Shown here: piece by piece, positions 61,980 through 64,000 of the stretch | Layout: every line of letters begins with the position of its first letter | Numbering within the stretch: the first letter of the stretch is position 1 | Assembly: GCA_905373835.1 (NCBI GenBank) | Contig: CAJPUN010000003.1 | Location: 1 to 64,000, forward strand | Reading direction: 5' to 3' | DNA length: 64,000 nucleotides | Source of the DNA: Candidatus Saccharimonadota bacterium | GTDB lineage: Bacteria > Patescibacteriota > Saccharimonadia > Saccharimonadales > Saccharimonadaceae | The notes under the pieces: generated by a model | Seen by the model: only the letters and a program-made list of their open reading frames with translations | What the model was told of the DNA's origin: nothing | Databases searched by the model: none | Position numbers and translations under genes: made by a program

Positions 61980-62139
61980 CGGCAATCTGCAGATAGCCGA
62001 ATGTCAAGCTCCTCCGTGGTATGGCTGCGTCGGCTCCTCCCGCCTGCCTTGCAATATATAATTACATCAGCTATTCTGTGATAAGAAAAGGTTTGCCCAT
62101 CAATCGACCGTGGGTGGATACAAGAGAAGGAGTATGATC

Positions 62140-62802
62140 ATGGGATGGTTTAAGAATTCGTTTGGCATTGGAGCTGGCGTAACGCTGGGGGATATGGCAG
62201 CTCAGACCGGTGTTACTATGGTAGTTGATATTATTGATGGATCGACCAAGAAGCTGCAGGACGACTATCGCATAGAGCATTTTGACCCAACTGTCCGCGA
62301 CGATATTTCGCACATTATTGCACGTGGCGCGCTGAGTGAGATGTCATATCCTTTTCCTACCGAGCTCGATTCCAATGCGAAGGCCGCGCAGCAGCCAGGG
62401 GAGAAGAGTAGTTTTGTGCGGCGGCACAAGATCGCCGTTGGTATAACTGGTGCGCTTGTGCTGGTGGTGATCTGCAACCCCAAGCAGAGTGCCATCGTAT
62501 TGCTTATTGGGCTGTGGCTGCTGGTTGTTGCCGTCGGCATCGCTATATTCAAAAAAGCAAGCCGCACTGCCACAGGCATGATGGTTGGTGCGCTCAGTGC
62601 ACCAAGGGAGCAGCTTATCAAGGATGGCCAGCAGTATTGGCATATTCGCGAATATGTGCGCCAAGCTCTGGCTGCATCTGAGCTCAGCCCACAAGATGCT
62701 GTACTAAAGCTTAGTCGCACCCAACTTGGGCAGCAATTCCCAGACACAGTGGAAGAGATCGAGGCAAACGCCTTTTACTATAAGCAAAAACTGCAGCAAT
62801 AA
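62140..62802 (+). CDS. Small membrane protein with soluble N-terminal domain
   Basis: The 220-residue protein has an N-terminal polar region, two close membrane helices (about 88-124) and a C-terminal helical domain ending in KQKLQQ. The ATG at 62140 is preferred to 62134 because AAGGAG then lies seven bases upstream. The cupin gene follows 20 bp later. No family is recognised. Confidence 0.75.
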   Translation: MGWFKNSFGIGAGVTLGDMAAQTGVTMVVDIIDGSTKKLQDDYRIEHFDPTVRDDISHIIARGALSEMSYPFPTELDSNAKAAQQPGEKSSFVRRHKIAVGITGALVLVVICNPKQSAIVLLIGLWLLVVAVGIAIFKKASRTATGMMVGALSAPREQLIKDGQQYWHIREYVRQALAASELSPQDAVLKLSRTQLGQQFPDTVEEIEANAFYYKQKLQQ

Positions 62803-62822
62803 GGAAGCGAAAGGAGCAACCT

Positions 62823-63170
62823 ATGCGCATTATCAAACGTCCAGCAACCACCATCCCCAAAGAATCTGCCCACGGCGGCAGTGGGGCACGCAAAGTCTAT
62901 GTGTCGGCTGAGCACGCCACAAGCCCATATTGCGAGGCGATCACCCATGGTTGGCTGCCTGCAGGCGCGACCTTTGACTGGCATGATCACCCTGGTGTCG
63001 AAGAGACAATGATCGTCCTCAAAGGTAGTGGTGAGGTGTCTGACGCAGATGGTACATATACCTACAATCCAGGCGACGTCTTTATCTTTCCACCCGATAC
63101 GCAGCACAAAATCCACAACCCAGGGCCAGACGAACACGAGATGATATTTGTGCGTATCACGGGGAAGTAG
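62823..63170 (+). CDS. Cupin-domain protein
   Basis: The 115-residue single-domain cupin carries TFDWHDHPGVEETMIVLKGSGEV (two His and Glu of motif 1) and motif 2 NPGDVFIFPPDTQHKIHNPG (final His). It probably binds a metal and a small ligand. A good AAAGGAG site lies before the ATG. It is an operon partner of the upstream membrane protein gene. Confidence 0.88.
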   Translation: MRIIKRPATTIPKESAHGGSGARKVYVSAEHATSPYCEAITHGWLPAGATFDWHDHPGVEETMIVLKGSGEVSDADGTYTYNPGDVFIFPPDTQHKIHNPGPDEHEMIFVRITGK

Positions 63171-63280
63171 TTATTTCCATACGATACAGGCAAGACCGAG
63201 TGTCGCTAGCGTCGTCGCGAGGGCTTTTTGCTGTGGATGGTCGGCCGCACCTAGTCCTTGCTGCTACGCATGCTTCATGC

Positions 63281-64000
63281 TTAGCGAGCCACTACACCAA
63301 GCGATCGCCCTAGGTAAGCTGCCACTTGCTCAGCTTGCCTAGGCGAGAGGTGGTAGCCTCGCTTGTGAGATGGCTGGCCATTCTCGAGTTGTGTACGATA
63401 TTGTTTGGGTGTTATATTAAGGGCTTTTATAGCTTTGTTGATGGTGAGCCGCGTTGCATGGAGGCTCTTAGCGACGTCCTTGCACGGCAGGTATCCCTCT
63501 GGCGCAACGCCAAAGAGCCCTGCTTTACGCGCCTGGTTCTCGATCTTCCGCTGATCGGTGGGTGAGTAGTAGCAATATGATAGCCCGGTGGCTTTTTGAT
63601 ATTCCTCCCCTTGGATGTTAGCGCCAGCACCATTAAGCTCATCAATAATACGCCGCACTGTATTGCCACCAATGCCAAGCTTCTTGGCAACGCCATTGAG
63701 CGTGCGATATCCCTCTGGTGGTGGGGTAGACTGGAGGTGCTCGGCGAGAGTCGCTACTTGGCGCGGTGTGAGGAGATGCTGCAGTTCTGTGCCGCGCTGG
63801 GTGGTAGCGATTTTGCCAAGTTTTTCATGAATTGCAGGGTCATCCAGTGCCTTCTCAATGGTTTGTGGGGCAATACCAAGCTCTCCAGCGGCGCGGTGGA
63901 TGGTTACTTTGCCAAGTGAGCGCCGCGTTCGATCTGTATGTTGTTGCCGCTCCAGCTTCATAGCCTCAGTGATGCGCGCCCGGGCATCGGCAATCGGATG
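63281..64000 (-). CDS. Partial HTH-repeat protein, continues beyond the right edge
   Basis: The minus-strand frame is open from 63281 to the window edge (240 codons). ATG at 63961 could be a start, but upstream codons (ARARITEA) look protein-like and lack a stop, so it probably begins outside. It has at least two related helix-turn-helix-like units (EGYRTLNGVAKKLGIGGNTVRRIIDEL and EGYLPCKDVAKSLHATRLTINKAIKAL, each split by its turn), plus an N-terminal one. The C-terminus SPRQAEQVAAYLG resembles LTPRQVATLAEHL in the middle, suggesting internal duplication. Probably a DNA-binding regulator. Confidence 0.75.
   Translation of the reverse strand, partial: HPIADARARITEAMKLERQQHTDRTRRSLGKVTIHRAAGELGIAPQTIEKALDDPAIHEKLGKIATTQRGTELQHLLTPRQVATLAEHLQSTPPPEGYRTLNGVAKKLGIGGNTVRRIIDELNGAGANIQGEEYQKATGLSYCYYSPTDQRKIENQARKAGLFGVAPEGYLPCKDVAKSLHATRLTINKAIKALNITPKQYRTQLENGQPSHKRGYHLSPRQAEQVAAYLGRSLGVVAR

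Noticed and set aside
1..64000. CRISPR arrays, insertion sequences, prophage genes
   Set aside because: No regularly spaced repeats, transposase, integrase or phage structural genes were seen on either strand.

Overview
The window looks like chromosome of a host-dependent Patescibacteria/CPR bacterium, most likely Candidatus Saccharibacteria (TM7). This is an inference from gene content. The window has a large HerA/VirD4-like ATPase with a variable tail, paired DUF348/G5 wall proteins ending in an Rpf-like or a 3D domain, and a LytR-CpsA-Psr protein. It has many membrane and secreted proteins, very compact spacing and almost no biosynthetic genes outside the cell envelope. There is no rRNA, CRISPR array, insertion sequence or phage module. 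One tRNA gene, tRNA-Gln(CUG), is present.

Layout. 0-8 kb: a partial gene, a GH5 glucanase, ybaB-recR, a hypothetical, a lytic transglycosylase, a DHH phosphoesterase and cysS. 8-10.4 kb: four small hypotheticals, one resembling actinobacterial TY-Chap proteins. 10.4-17.1 kb: an AI-2E transporter, a membrane-anchored trypsin-like protease and a P-type cation ATPase. 17.2-20.1 kb: a short variable segment beside tRNA-Gln with a Nudix hydrolase and a HEPN-like gene cut by an amber codon. 20.4-30.5 kb: an AdoMetDC-like pseudoenzyme, the HerA/VirD4-like ATPase, parA-parB, signal peptidase I, two small AT-rich genes and the LCP protein. 30.8-34.8 kb: membrane proteins, an HtrA protease and a TY-Chap protein.

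35.0-43.9 kb is a nearly gapless Wzx/Wzy-type exopolysaccharide operon: chain-length regulator, initiating transferase, three glycosyltransferases, polymerase, pyruvyltransferase-like protein, flippase and VanZ. 44-46.5 kb: a candidate structured RNA and pyruvate kinase. 47-56 kb: a 1161-residue acidic tail-anchored protein, UvrD/PcrA helicase, a short MurE-like ligase and a transglutaminase-like protein whose 3' end runs into a chain of perfect hairpins. 56-64 kb: the two DUF348/G5 wall proteins, a PIN protein, rsmA, an inositol-monophosphatase-like protein, a PgeF-like protein, a cupin and a partial HTH protein.

Two themes stand out. First, more than twenty genes have a -10 hexamer (TATAAT, TATACT or TATAGT) only about 5-9 bases before the start codon, which predicts leaderless mRNAs. 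Shine-Dalgarno sites appear mainly at operon-internal or accessory genes. Second, several conserved enzymes lack residues normally essential for catalysis or metal binding: RecR zinc-finger cysteines, the AdoMetDC serine, a DHH motif I histidine, an IMPase aspartate and a PgeF histidine. The most unusual noncoding structures are the hairpin chain at 55,988-56,264 with its own promoter and the multi-hairpin region at 44,121-44,407.
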